Shown piece by piece: positions 8,250 to 16,769 of a stretch of 64,000 nt of DNA. This DNA is from Pseudovibrio ascidiaceicola. GTDB lineage: Bacteria > Pseudomonadota > Alphaproteobacteria > Rhizobiales > Stappiaceae. Location of the stretch: assembly GCF_900114245.1 (NCBI RefSeq), contig NZ_FOSK01000001.1:806001-870000 (forward strand), read 5' to 3'. A program made the position numbers and the translations under genes. Each line of letters starts with the position of its first letter. Position 1 is the first letter of the stretch. The notes beneath the pieces were generated by a model, which worked only from the letters and a program-made list of their open reading frames with translations, did no database searches and was not told where the DNA came from.

Positions 8250-8661
8250 GGGCCTCGGATGCAGTCAACGGCGCCTCATAAGACGCACGAGCATTGGGGT
8301 TTTCGGAAATTGAAACGCGTACCTTGCTAAGTTCGCCTGGTTCGCGGCCAAGTTTGTGTAGATAGGCAGCATCGCACACGCGCTGGTAAATGTAGCTACA
8401 GAGAAAATCGACTGTGGTGTTTCGCCCCTTGAATTGAGGAAGGTCATCAAGATTCTTGTAGTTGAACGGATGCAGGATCTCTGCCAGCACATCAAGCGCA
8501 TTGCCAATGTCGATGACAATCCCGTTCTCGTCTAGTTCCTCCGCAAAAATAGCGACATGAACGTGTGCAGTAAGGCCATGAAGCTGCGAGGCAGGACCAA
8601 ACACCTCTCCCTTCAGGCTGTGTGCGATCATAATGTGATTGCTGATCTCAACTGAATACAT
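8242..8661 (-). CDS. PTPS/QueD-like T-fold protein with altered active site
   Basis: Member of the 6-pyruvoyl-tetrahydropterin synthase/6-carboxytetrahydropterin synthase superfamily by length (139 residues) and layout: an N-terminal strand with IAHS (His14), a LHG segment followed by VHVAIF, a DENGIVIDIG strand, and a C-terminal SENPNARASYE strand. The key residues differ from the family. The expected Cys of the C-x-x-LHGH motif is Ala or Ser here, the second zinc His of HGH is Leu (LHGLTAH), and the LDH catalytic segment reads FNY. A His five residues after the LHG His could replace the lost zinc ligand. The gene starts 18 bp after the dehydrogenase stop and overlaps the glycosyltransferase by 8 bp. 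It may bind or transform a pteridine by a different mechanism, or play a structural role. Confidence 0.8.
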   Translation of the reverse strand: MYSVEISNHIMIAHSLKGEVFGPASQLHGLTAHVHVAIFAEELDENGIVIDIGNALDVLAEILHPFNYKNLDDLPQFKGRNTTVDFLCSYIYQRVCDAAYLHKLGREPGELSKVRVSISENPNARASYEAPLTASEAHE

Positions 8662-8679
8662 CTCAAAATCCTTGTAAAA

Positions 8680-9657
8680 TTAAGAGTAAACAATGGGTTG
8701 GCATAAAGTATCTTTCTTGCCTGAAAGAACGTCTTTCAGATCCTTCGGTGCTTTTTCAAATTCGATGGGAAGTGCGAGCAAGGTATCCAGTACGTCGTCT
8801 TTTAGAAGAGAAATTGCTGCTTCCATACGCCTGCGGTGCGTCCAGCGCGGCCTCATGATAGGGGCAACCTGACCGACTTGAGATGAGATAAGGCTCAGGC
8901 GCTGACTGTGAAAACTACCGCCAAGAACAAGACCGGAAGGACGTGAGCCATACCAGGACGCTTCCACAATTCTGGCTTCTCTCCCCGCAATTCGGATTGC
9001 GGTGTTCAAGCCAGATTCCGAGGCGCTACAATGCACGACAACGTCTTGATTTTCTGGAGCGACTTCCGGCAAAGAAAATGTGCAGGAAAATTCATCTGCA
9101 ATATCCTGCCGTTTCGGGTTGACGTCAATCATGGTCACGTGTGCACCTGCGATGCGAGCACAAAGATAGCCAACAAGTGAGCCAACAGTGCCTGCGCCAA
9201 CAACGGCAACATTGGAGCACGGCAGAATAGCAGCATCCCACATGATATTCAGCGCTGTTTCCATATTTGCTGCCAATGTGGCGCGGGTGCTCGGTAAATC
9301 AGAAGGGATAAGATAGAGCGCGTCTGCGGAAAGCAGAAAGTTGCTTTGGTGCGGGAAAAGAGAAAAAACGCGCTGCCCCGCTTTTAAATCATCTTTTGTT
9401 TCAATCACTTCAGAAACGTTTGCGTAGCCGTATTTAACGGGAAAGGGAAAGGTCCCTTCCTGAAACGGAGCTATCATCCGCTCACGCTCGCTCACTGGCA
9501 CATCGCCACGAAAGACAATGGCCTCCGTACCTCGGCTGATCGCAGAAGCATGAGTTTTTAAGTAAACACGGTTACCAGATGATTTAGAGAGTTTTTCCTC
9601 TCTTATTTCAATGGTTTGAGGCGCAGTATACCAAAGCGCTCTGGCTATCTCAGACAA
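8680..9657 (-). CDS. Medium-chain dehydrogenase/reductase lacking zinc ligands (BchC-like)
   Basis: First gene of the leftward operon. TTG 9657 is chosen as start because GGGGAG lies eight bases upstream and it gives the N-terminus MSEIARALWYTAP normal for the family; the frame is open a further 42 codons, but that stretch is hydrophobic and unlike the family. The 325-residue protein has a GroES-like N-terminal half and a Rossmann half with GAGTVGSLVG for NAD(P) binding. The catalytic zinc Cys of classical alcohol dehydrogenases is replaced (SAISRGTE), and no four-Cys structural zinc loop is present, as in BchC and related oxidoreductases. The name zinc-binding dehydrogenase would therefore mislead. 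It probably oxidises or reduces a carbinol/keto group on the operon's product, which is inference. Confidence 0.82.
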   Translation of the reverse strand: MSEIARALWYTAPQTIEIREEKLSKSSGNRVYLKTHASAISRGTEAIVFRGDVPVSERERMIAPFQEGTFPFPVKYGYANVSEVIETKDDLKAGQRVFSLFPHQSNFLLSADALYLIPSDLPSTRATLAANMETALNIMWDAAILPCSNVAVVGAGTVGSLVGYLCARIAGAHVTMIDVNPKRQDIADEFSCTFSLPEVAPENQDVVVHCSASESGLNTAIRIAGREARIVEASWYGSRPSGLVLGGSFHSQRLSLISSQVGQVAPIMRPRWTHRRRMEAAISLLKDDVLDTLLALPIEFEKAPKDLKDVLSGKKDTLCQPIVYS

Positions 9658-9771
9658 GAAACGCGCTCCCCGGATCGCTAAGTTTTCACAAATATACTCT
9701 AGGGAAACGTGAACAAAGGAAACTAGCAGAAATGTAGGTGCCTCTAAAAACAATAATAATTTGGGTAGGAC

Positions 9772-11646
9772 ATGACAAAACAATCACGGGTTCCTGTAGA
9801 GAACGCCCGCACTAGTCTTGTTGACCAGCTGCTCTCCACCAACATCATCGACAAGCATCAGGAAAATAAGCGCTTATTCAGGCGCAGGCTGATCTTTGGA
9901 GGACTCGTTCTAACCTCTTTCGCAGCGTTGACAACCATCATGGTTTTAACGCTGTTTCTGGGCGGTTTTGCCCTTTCAAAAGTCGTGATGCTTCTCGCAT
10001 TTCTGGTAACCTTACCATGGCTTATCATTGGCTTTTGGCATGCTGTCATTGGCTTGGCGCTCATGAGGTTTTCATCAAATTCCACAGCTCAGGTATACGC
10101 CGGGACGCCTCTGGGTACTCTTGACCTGAGAAAACCTTTACAAAACAAGCAAACCGCCTTGCTTTCCTGCGTGCGAAACGAAGACTCGCCTGAAGTTGCA
10201 GCCAAGCTGGAAGCGATGCTGCAAGATCTGGACCGTCTGGAAAAACTCAACGGCTTTGCTCTCTACATTCTGAGCGACAGCAATGACCCTGAGCATATCC
10301 GGCAAGAAATGCGGGAGTTCTCGCTGCTGCGAGCAAGGTGGCAAAATCAGATTGAAGTATTTTATCGCAGACGTGAGAAGAATACAGGCTTCAAAGCAGG
10401 AAATGTCGAAGATTTCTGCCGCAACTGGGGTGCTCGGCATGAATATGCAGTTACGCTGGATGCCGATAGCTTCCTCTCTGCAGAATCCTTGTGCCACCTC
10501 GTAAGCAAAATGAATGCAAATCCTCGTCTCGGTATTTTGCAAACACTTGTTCTGGGCCTCTCCACCAGTTCGTTTTTTACCCGTGTTTTCCAGTGGGGCA
10601 TGCGCTTGGGAATGCGCTCCTACACACTTGGTGCAGCGTGGTGGCAAGGCTCGTCAGGCCCTTATTGGGGGCACAATGCAATCTTTCGCATAAAGCCGTT
10701 CACGCAGTTCTGCATGTTGGAGCCCTTACCGGGAAATGACGCATTAAGTGGACCGATCCTCAGCCACGACCAAGTTGAAGCTGCAATGATGTCTGATGCA
10801 GGCTATGAAGTGCGTGTATGGCCGGTCGAAGGTGGCAGCTATGAAGAAAACCCACCTCACCTGATCGAGTTTATCCGTAGAGATCTGCGATGGTGCCACG
10901 GAAACCTTCAGTACTTTAAATTGCTCCGAGAGCCTGGTTTTAAGCTGCTGGGACGGATCCAACTCGGCCTTGCAATCCTCATGTTTGCTGGCTCTCCGGC
11001 ATGGCTCGTTTTCATCGCAATGGCGATCCTAACTGCATCTGTTTCTGCTCCAGAGACAGTGGCATTCGACCCATTTTACGGCACGATTCTGATCGTGGTA
11101 ATCATGAGCATGGTCTTTGCACCCAAATTGGCGACGCTTGCCCATATCTTGACCGTCAGGAGCGAACGCCGGGAGTATGGTGGCTTTTTCTCGGTGTCTG
11201 TCAGTGCATTCTTCGAGCTGGTCTATTCCATGCTGCTAGCGCCTGTAATGGCAATCGCGCACAGCATCTTTATTGCGCAACTGTTCGCAGGCCGAAAAAC
11301 GCAATGGGGAGGGCAGGAAAGACAACCTCATGGCATTCCATTCCTTCTCGCAGCGAAGAAGTTCTGGCCGCAAACTCTTTTTGGCCTTTGCGGTGTTATC
11401 TGGATGATGGACTACACCTTCGCGGATACGTGGCTACTGCTTCCAGTAATCCTTGGACCTTTGCTGACAATCCCATTTGCGATGATCACCTCAAAACCAG
11501 TGCTTGGTATGTCCTTCAAGCATTCTGGACTTTGGGCATTGCCTGAAGAAAAGAAAACACCGCTTGAGCTGCAAGGCCTTAACAAAGAACAACGCCGTGT
11601 AGAGTTGGAGCTTGCCAAAGCAAACCGAGCTGCGGCCACACGATAA
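9772..11646 (+). CDS. opgH: Glucans biosynthesis glucosyltransferase H
   Basis: Inner-membrane GT2 glucosyltransferase that polymerises the beta-1,2-type backbone of osmoregulated periplasmic glucan from UDP-glucose. The 624-residue protein has two N-terminal membrane helices (about 43-65, 70-98). A cytosolic GT2 domain follows, with LLSCVRNED, DSNDP, LDADS (DAD at 230-232), SHDQVEAAMM and RRDLRWCHGN (the QxxRW-like site), then a set of C-terminal helices. ATG 9772 follows TAGGA. The usual partner opgG is not adjacent. It is divergent from the dehydrogenase operon and convergent with opgC across a shared terminator. It is shorter than E. coli OpgH mainly at the N-terminus, as in other alphaproteobacteria. 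Confidence 0.93.
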   Translation: MTKQSRVPVENARTSLVDQLLSTNIIDKHQENKRLFRRRLIFGGLVLTSFAALTTIMVLTLFLGGFALSKVVMLLAFLVTLPWLIIGFWHAVIGLALMRFSSNSTAQVYAGTPLGTLDLRKPLQNKQTALLSCVRNEDSPEVAAKLEAMLQDLDRLEKLNGFALYILSDSNDPEHIRQEMREFSLLRARWQNQIEVFYRRREKNTGFKAGNVEDFCRNWGARHEYAVTLDADSFLSAESLCHLVSKMNANPRLGILQTLVLGLSTSSFFTRVFQWGMRLGMRSYTLGAAWWQGSSGPYWGHNAIFRIKPFTQFCMLEPLPGNDALSGPILSHDQVEAAMMSDAGYEVRVWPVEGGSYEENPPHLIEFIRRDLRWCHGNLQYFKLLREPGFKLLGRIQLGLAILMFAGSPAWLVFIAMAILTASVSAPETVAFDPFYGTILIVVIMSMVFAPKLATLAHILTVRSERREYGGFFSVSVSAFFELVYSMLLAPVMAIAHSIFIAQLFAGRKTQWGGQERQPHGIPFLLAAKKFWPQTLFGLCGVIWMMDYTFADTWLLLPVILGPLLTIPFAMITSKPVLGMSFKHSGLWALPEEKKTPLELQGLNKEQRRVELELAKANRAAATR

Positions 11647-11680
11647 AAGAGCGGCTTGAAGGGAGCTTCCAGACTGCCCA

Positions 11681-11721
11681 AAAAAAGCCGGTCGCGTAAC
11701 GATACGCGACCGGCTTTTTTT
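11681..11721. terminator. Bidirectional rho-independent terminator between opgH and opgC
   Basis: A perfect 12 bp stem (11687-11698 with 11703-11714), loop ACGA, flanked by an A-run on the left (11681-11686) and a T-run on the right (11715-11721). It terminates both opgH (+) and opgC (-). Confidence 0.93.
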
Positions 11722-11751
11722 GATTTCACATTCTCTCTTGAACGGGGAAAG

Positions 11752-12933
11752 CTAGGAAGCTGGCTTTTCCTTTGGCTTTCTCCATGGCTCACCTTTGAAC
11801 CATGCCACGGTATAGGCGACGGCGATTAAGCCAGCGAAACCAAGCAAGTTTGCCATGACGTCACCTGTGACCGTGCCTTTTAAACCGAGTTCATCGCGGA
11901 AGATTGCGATGCCTTGTGCAAGAATGAGGCTGGCTAGGAAAACAGCGAGAGATTGCTGACCTACTTTCTTGATGACCCGAACAACTTTACCGCCAAAACC
12001 GCCCATAAGCAGGCGCTGCCCGCCTTCTCCAACAGCCACCCACGCCACATAAGCAAGGGCAAGGAAATGGATGTAGCGTAGGAGGCCCATCTCGGATTTT
12101 ACAGTGAGGTCACTGATACCATTTGCAATTCTACGGAGCTCCGGCACTTCGTTGAGAATGCGGAAGTAAGCGAACGGAATTGTAAGAACAATAATCGAAG
12201 CGCTCAGGAACAATAGACGTTTCTTGACTGGAGGAGCTGGAAGCCAGCCTTTGATGAAGGCAAATCCAGTAAAGAACAGCAACTGCCATGCAAACGGATT
12301 GAAGAACCAGCGGCGATCAGACCATGGCTCAGCAGGAAAATCCACCAATCGGAAGGTTGCGATTAGCCAGAATGCGATGATGAGTGCGGCAACTGCACCT
12401 CGTCCGGCCTTGTAATAGGCGATCATGATGACTGGCAACATTGCCAGGATCACCAGATACATTGGCAGAATATCGAAGTAGTTCGGCACATAGGTAAGTG
12501 TCAGCAAGCCCGGCAGCTGGAAGATCGGATCTTCAAAGAAGTGCCAAAGATTCAGCTTCCCGACATAATCGTCGCTGGTCCAGCCATTGATTTGCAGGAA
12601 GGCAAGCATGCCCGCAACGGCGAGAAACAGGCAGATATGAGCCCAGTAAACTTGCCAGACGCGGTAAAGAACACGCGCGCTGCCCATAACCAGGCCATGC
12701 AGTTCAAAGACGCGGCCAAAGGCAATTGCGGAGGCCATGCCAGAGCAAAACACAAATATCTCGGTTGCATCGGAGAACCCGAAACGCGCCGGAATCCAAA
12801 GAGCCCAACCGTTTGCAGGAAGGTGGGCTATGAAGATGATGAACATTGCGATCCCTCGAAAAAAATCGAGGCGAGGATCTCTTGGTCGGCTGGCCGTTTT
12901 CATAGGGGTCGGCGGTATACTGTGCTTGTTCAC
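11752..12933 (-). CDS. opgC: OpgC-type glucan acyltransferase
   Basis: Polytopic inner-membrane protein of the OpgC family, which adds succinyl groups to periplasmic glucan. The 393 residues begin with the family signature RDPRLDFFRGIAMFIIFIAHL (D-x-x-RG and the H of the acyltransferase-3-like start) and contain about ten hydrophobic helices. GTG 12933 or ATG 12903 could start it; the second removes ten residues and still keeps the full domain. Its position convergent with opgH supports a role in decorating the same glucan. A generic acyltransferase-3 role is the alternative, but the N-terminal signature fits OpgC well. Confidence 0.9.
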   Translation of the reverse strand: MNKHSIPPTPMKTASRPRDPRLDFFRGIAMFIIFIAHLPANGWALWIPARFGFSDATEIFVFCSGMASAIAFGRVFELHGLVMGSARVLYRVWQVYWAHICLFLAVAGMLAFLQINGWTSDDYVGKLNLWHFFEDPIFQLPGLLTLTYVPNYFDILPMYLVILAMLPVIMIAYYKAGRGAVAALIIAFWLIATFRLVDFPAEPWSDRRWFFNPFAWQLLFFTGFAFIKGWLPAPPVKKRLLFLSASIIVLTIPFAYFRILNEVPELRRIANGISDLTVKSEMGLLRYIHFLALAYVAWVAVGEGGQRLLMGGFGGKVVRVIKKVGQQSLAVFLASLILAQGIAIFRDELGLKGTVTGDVMANLLGFAGLIAVAYTVAWFKGEPWRKPKEKPAS

Positions 12934-12969
12934 GGTGTCTCTGAAACTAAAAACTATAAAAGATGAAAT

Positions 12970-12995
12970 GCAGCTCCGAAATCCCCCGAAGCTGC
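12970..12995 (-). terminator. Hairpin behind the TPR gene
   Basis: A 9 bp stem with one mismatch (GCAGCT..AGCTGC ends) lies just after the stop of the leftward TPR gene. On the minus strand it is followed by a U-rich stretch without a clean run. Probable weak terminator or processing site. Confidence 0.5.
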
Positions 12996-13003
12996 ACCTC
13001 CAT

Positions 13004-14389
13004 TTATCCCATACGGAATCTTAGGTGTTCACTTTGCATGAGGTCGGTGGCTTCCGTCATGCGGGTTGCTTGAGCCATGCGGGTTTCACCATAAGTGTCT
13101 GACCCGCCTCTCAGGCGTGTACGCTCATCAATCATCCGCTTTGCTTCCTGGCAGAGGCCAGCGCGCAAAGCAGCTTCGATTGTGAGACGTTCAAATACAT
13201 CTCGCTGCGCATGACTACCGCCAACGGTACGCAGCAGTGGGCGTGCTTCTGCGAGGTGGTGGTAAGCACTGAAGAAGTTGCCGTTCTTGAACTGCATCAA
13301 GCCAGATGCTGTTGGAGAACCAGCTGTTTTGGTTACAAGACCCATCTCGTTGGTGTCTTGTTCTCCAAAAGTGCGCATCCTTGTCAGCAGGCGATCAGAT
13401 GATTGACGACGGTTGTCTCCAAGCAGAGCAAGCATGTAGTGCAAGTCTGCGAAAACATTACAGGAATCATCAATGCGTTTTTCGCTGATACTTGCCAGTT
13501 CTTCCCAGCGGTTACCAACCTTGATGCCCTCAAGCTCAAGGCGAACCAGCATGGAAGCTGCGTTGGAAATATCGCGATAATCGTCCGTGTGATCCTTACG
13601 GAACTTTTGGTCATAGAGCTCGAAAACACGCTCAACATTGCCGCGATCAAGGTGCAGCAGCGCAAGGTGCCACCATACGTGATAGCCAAAATTGTTGCAG
13701 TGTTCCCAGGCTTTTGGCTGGTCATCAAGCCATTTGATGCCTTCTTCGGTCTGACCCGTCATGTCCAACACGTGGGCAACGGCATGCAAGCCCCAGGCGT
13801 CATCATGTTGAAATGCAACGGCTTCTTTGCCGATCCGTTCAGCCCGCTCAAAATCACCAGTCTCTTCAAGAGCAAAGGAGTAGCAGCCGTGCACATAGCC
13901 CTTTGCAACATGATCGTCTTCGTAAGACGAAATCACACCTTCAATCGAGGAACGCATGCGGGATGGTTGGCCAAGAACGAAGCGAATAGCGTGGACGAGC
14001 TTCAGAAGGAATGCATCGCGTGGGTACTTAAGAAGCAATTCGTCAAGGCGGTCTGCTGATTTGGTCGGTGCACCCTGAAGCCAGTCATTCAAAGCCTCAA
14101 CTACAGCTTCTTCACGGTCTGTAATCTGTGTATCTCTACGGCATTTATCAGCAATTGCATAAGCTTCAAAAGCAGTTGCTGTCATTTCGCGTCTGCCAAG
14201 CAGTAGGCAGAACAGTCCACGCGCGGCTTGAGCCAGAGCGAAGTCTGGATCGGCCTCCAGTGTTTTCGCAAGATGCTCCGGCGTTGCAGCACTATGTGCC
14301 AGAAACGCAAGAATAGTGTTGTTCCAGTGTGTTAATGCACCCTTATCGGAGAGTGTTACCGTGTATTCGAACTGGTCATCAATGCGCAT
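13004..14389 (-). CDS. TTC38-like tetratricopeptide repeat protein
   Basis: A 461-residue all-helical protein with no signal peptide. Helix-turn-helix repeats are visible through the middle, including HDDAWGLHAVAHVLDMTG and a WHLALLHLDRG segment, which resemble the conserved core of eukaryotic and bacterial TTC38. Bacterial members are uncharacterised; a scaffold role is usual for TPR proteins. ATG 14389 is used; no strong ribosome-binding site is seen. It stands alone, with a 466 bp AT-rich gap upstream, and may be read with opgC downstream (70 bp gap), although a hairpin lies between them. Confidence 0.8.
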   Translation of the reverse strand: MRIDDQFEYTVTLSDKGALTHWNNTILAFLAHSAATPEHLAKTLEADPDFALAQAARGLFCLLLGRREMTATAFEAYAIADKCRRDTQITDREEAVVEALNDWLQGAPTKSADRLDELLLKYPRDAFLLKLVHAIRFVLGQPSRMRSSIEGVISSYEDDHVAKGYVHGCYSFALEETGDFERAERIGKEAVAFQHDDAWGLHAVAHVLDMTGQTEEGIKWLDDQPKAWEHCNNFGYHVWWHLALLHLDRGNVERVFELYDQKFRKDHTDDYRDISNAASMLVRLELEGIKVGNRWEELASISEKRIDDSCNVFADLHYMLALLGDNRRQSSDRLLTRMRTFGEQDTNEMGLVTKTAGSPTASGLMQFKNGNFFSAYHHLAEARPLLRTVGGSHAQRDVFERLTIEAALRAGLCQEAKRMIDERTRLRGGSDTYGETRMAQATRMTEATDLMQSEHLRFRMG

Positions 14390-14855
14390 GGATGCGACCC
14401 GTGGTTGAGGCGACCGGTATTTCGTGCAATGTGCAATCGCTTATGAGATAAGCCATTGGGTTTACATTACTAACGACACAGGTCTGCCAGGAAATCTGTT
14501 GATCAGAACCCTTTCAAAACTGGCGATGACGTTCAACACACAAAATGGTGTTTAATATCAGCAAGCTTTGTTTATGTAGAAAATATAGTTCAACCTCATG
14601 AAGAAATAGAAAACACTATTCTATTCACTAAGAAAAAATATGCGTCAAATAGAAGCTTGCTTGTAAAAACCTACTATTATTAATAGTGATAATAAGTAAG
14701 ATTTTAGATATTAAGTTCTATTATACCTGTATTTATTGCCTTGTGATAATCTTCTGTTTGTCGGTTGAAATAGTGTTCACTGCTTCTTGATTTTCTAGTT
14801 AGTCCCCACTGTGTAATGTCCTTACTCCAAGAGAGACTAAGTACGTGGCGAATTC
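14390..14855. other. AT-rich divergent intergenic region with a palindrome
   Basis: No credible gene is seen in this 466 bp between divergent genes. The part from about 14530 to 14760 is strongly AT-rich. A perfect palindrome ACTATTA-T-TAATAGT sits at 14673-14687 and could be an operator for the YeeE-type transporter or the TPR gene. Confidence 0.5.
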
Positions 14856-16061
14856 ATGGCGAATACGAGTAGCTATCAACAAACAAAAATCGATCAACAG
14901 ATTCAATCACCGCAATCTGTGATCGTCATCGGAGCGCTGGTCGCGTTGGCCGGTGTTGCTCTATTGGGACTCCAGAACAACGGCTGGCGTGTATTTGGCG
15001 GTGCCTTGATCGGTGCTCTGGCAGGCGTTGCGCTGTACCATACGAGCTTTGGATTTACGGCGGCGTGGCGCCGTATTGTCACCCAGCGAAGAGGGCAGGG
15101 GCTTCGCGCTCAATTCCTGCTTATCTCATTGGTTTGTTTAATAAGTTTCCCGCTCCTCCAATACGGACCAGACATCGGAATACGCACCGGCGGCTTCGTG
15201 TTTCCATTCGGTGTTGGGGCAGCTGTGGGAGCCTTCATTTTCGGCATCGGAATGCAGCTCGGCGGAGGCTGTGGATCGGGCACATTGTTCACTGTCGGAG
15301 GCGGATCATCACGCATGGTGATCACCCTTGCTTTCTTCATTTTGGGCAGCGTAATTGCAACAGCGCATCTTTCATTCTGGAATTCTCTTCCAAGATTACC
15401 GGCATTTTCGCTTGTGCGTGGCTATGGGGTCGTCCCCGCGCTTCTGATTACCATTTTGCCACTTGTCGCCTTTGCGATATTCTCGGTGTTTCTCGAGAAA
15501 AAACAATGGGGTGAACTGGAGAAATCCCGCAAAACCACCGGGTTTTTTCAGGGTCAATGGGGGTATGTTCTGGGTGCGTTGATGTTGGCGTTGGTTTGCG
15601 TTCTTACGTTCATTGTGCTGCAGCGCCCGTGGGGCGTGACATCCGGCTTCGCACTCTGGGGCGCAAAGTTTTTTTACGCCATTGGTATCCCTGTAGAGAC
15701 CTGGCCTTACTGGCAATGGCAGGTCGGCGCGATCAAAAGATCTGTCTTTGCCGATTCCACATCCGTCATGAACTTCGGCATTGTGCTCGGGGCTCTGATT
15801 GCAGCTGGACTGGCTGGAAAGTTCAATCCGGTGAAAAAAATTAATCTCAGAGATGCTGGAACTGCAGTTGTCGGGGGCCTCTTGCTCGGCTACGGCGCGC
15901 GCCTTGCTTATGGATGCAACATTGGTGCGTATCTCGGGGGTATTACCTCCGGCTCCATACATGGATGGCTCTGGCTGGTCTTCGCCTTTGCAGGCTCCAT
16001 GGTTGGAACCCGTGTCCGTCATTTGATCGGAATGGATCCTGCACCTGTTACCGCAAAATAG
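14856..16061 (+). CDS. YeeE/YedE (TsuA-like) sulfur-compound transporter
   Basis: Integral membrane protein of 401 residues with two pseudo-repeats and roughly nine to eleven helices. Members of this family import thiosulfate or other reduced sulfur through conserved Cys residues. Two family Cys motifs are present: GGGCGSGT with Cys139 and YGCNIGA with Cys354. ATG 14856 has no strong Shine-Dalgarno. A hairpin and then a periplasmic DUF302 protein follow on the same strand, a combination often seen with sulfur handling. Whether the substrate is thiosulfate or another sulfur species cannot be decided from sequence. Confidence 0.9.
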   Translation: MANTSSYQQTKIDQQIQSPQSVIVIGALVALAGVALLGLQNNGWRVFGGALIGALAGVALYHTSFGFTAAWRRIVTQRRGQGLRAQFLLISLVCLISFPLLQYGPDIGIRTGGFVFPFGVGAAVGAFIFGIGMQLGGGCGSGTLFTVGGGSSRMVITLAFFILGSVIATAHLSFWNSLPRLPAFSLVRGYGVVPALLITILPLVAFAIFSVFLEKKQWGELEKSRKTTGFFQGQWGYVLGALMLALVCVLTFIVLQRPWGVTSGFALWGAKFFYAIGIPVETWPYWQWQVGAIKRSVFADSTSVMNFGIVLGALIAAGLAGKFNPVKKINLRDAGTAVVGGLLLGYGARLAYGCNIGAYLGGITSGSIHGWLWLVFAFAGSMVGTRVRHLIGMDPAPVTAK

Positions 16062-16106
16062 AAGCTGACTGCCGGAAATGACTAAAACTTGGCCAATTAA
16101 AATCAA

Positions 16107-16143
16107 GGGAGACTGAACAACAGCCTGTTCAGCTCCCGCTTTT
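16107..16143 (+). terminator. Hairpin between the YeeE gene and the DUF302 gene
   Basis: A 12 bp stem with one bulged A (16107-16119 with 16126-16137), six-base loop, followed by GCTTTT. It could partially terminate transcription and lower or separate expression of the second gene. Confidence 0.6.
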
Positions 16144-16174
16144 AAACTCATTTTATTACGAGAAGGATTGAACC

Positions 16175-16699
16175 ATGAAACTCCTTACGGGGATGCTCGG
16201 CTTTGTTGGAACATTGATGTTTGTTATGGCCGCTTTTCAGCCATCCCAGGCGCAAATCACCACAGAGCAAGCTCAGCAGGGCAAGGTGCTTCCACGCAAT
16301 GGCTGGCGAGTTATCGAAACCACTATAGCGATTGATGAGCTGTTGGATTCCCTTAAGAAAGCCATTCGCGAAGAAGACATGCTGCTCGTTAGCATGGCAA
16401 GTGCTTCTCGAGGTGCTAAAGCAAACGGTTTCGAGATTCCGGGCAACTACGTGATCGGAGTGTTCCGCAATGACTTTGCGCGCCGCATGTTGGCAGCAAG
16501 TGTGCAGGCAGGTATTGAGGCGCCAGTTCGTTACTATCTGACGGAAAATCCGGATGGCACAGCAACGCTGTCATGGAAGACGCCGAGCTTCGTATTTCAG
16601 CCTTATCGCGACAGAGCTTCTGAGGACCTGGTCTCGCTAGGCGAGGAGTTGGACGTGATCTTCCAGCGGATCGCGGACCGTGCCACAGGCAACACCTGA
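16175..16699 (+). CDS. Periplasmic DUF302 family protein
   Basis: A 174-residue exported protein. A signal peptide of about 26 residues ends in AQA before QITTEQ. The remainder matches the DUF302 style: an early I-D-E-LLDSLKKAI helix, a central VIGVFRNDFARRMLAAS strand-helix, and a C-terminal helix. Biochemical function is unknown; DUF302 proteins are often found beside sulfur, redox or lipid genes. It follows the YeeE-type transporter after 113 bp that contain a hairpin, so the two are probably linked in function but not tightly co-expressed. Confidence 0.82.
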   Translation: MKLLTGMLGFVGTLMFVMAAFQPSQAQITTEQAQQGKVLPRNGWRVIETTIAIDELLDSLKKAIREEDMLLVSMASASRGAKANGFEIPGNYVIGVFRNDFARRMLAASVQAGIEAPVRYYLTENPDGTATLSWKTPSFVFQPYRDRASEDLVSLGEELDVIFQRIADRATGNT

Positions 16700-16724
16700 G
16701 GCACTCTTCAACAACGAATTTAGA

Positions 16725-16753
16725 GAGTGTGTCACCTTTCTCGCGACACACTC
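16725..16753. terminator. Shared hairpin between convergent genes
   Basis: A perfect 9 bp stem GAGTGTGTC/GACACACTC with an 11-base loop lies between the DUF302 stop and the ThDP enzyme stop. There is no T-run on either strand, so it is a candidate terminator only. Confidence 0.45.
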
Positions 16754-16769
16754 GAAAAGGCGAATGCCT

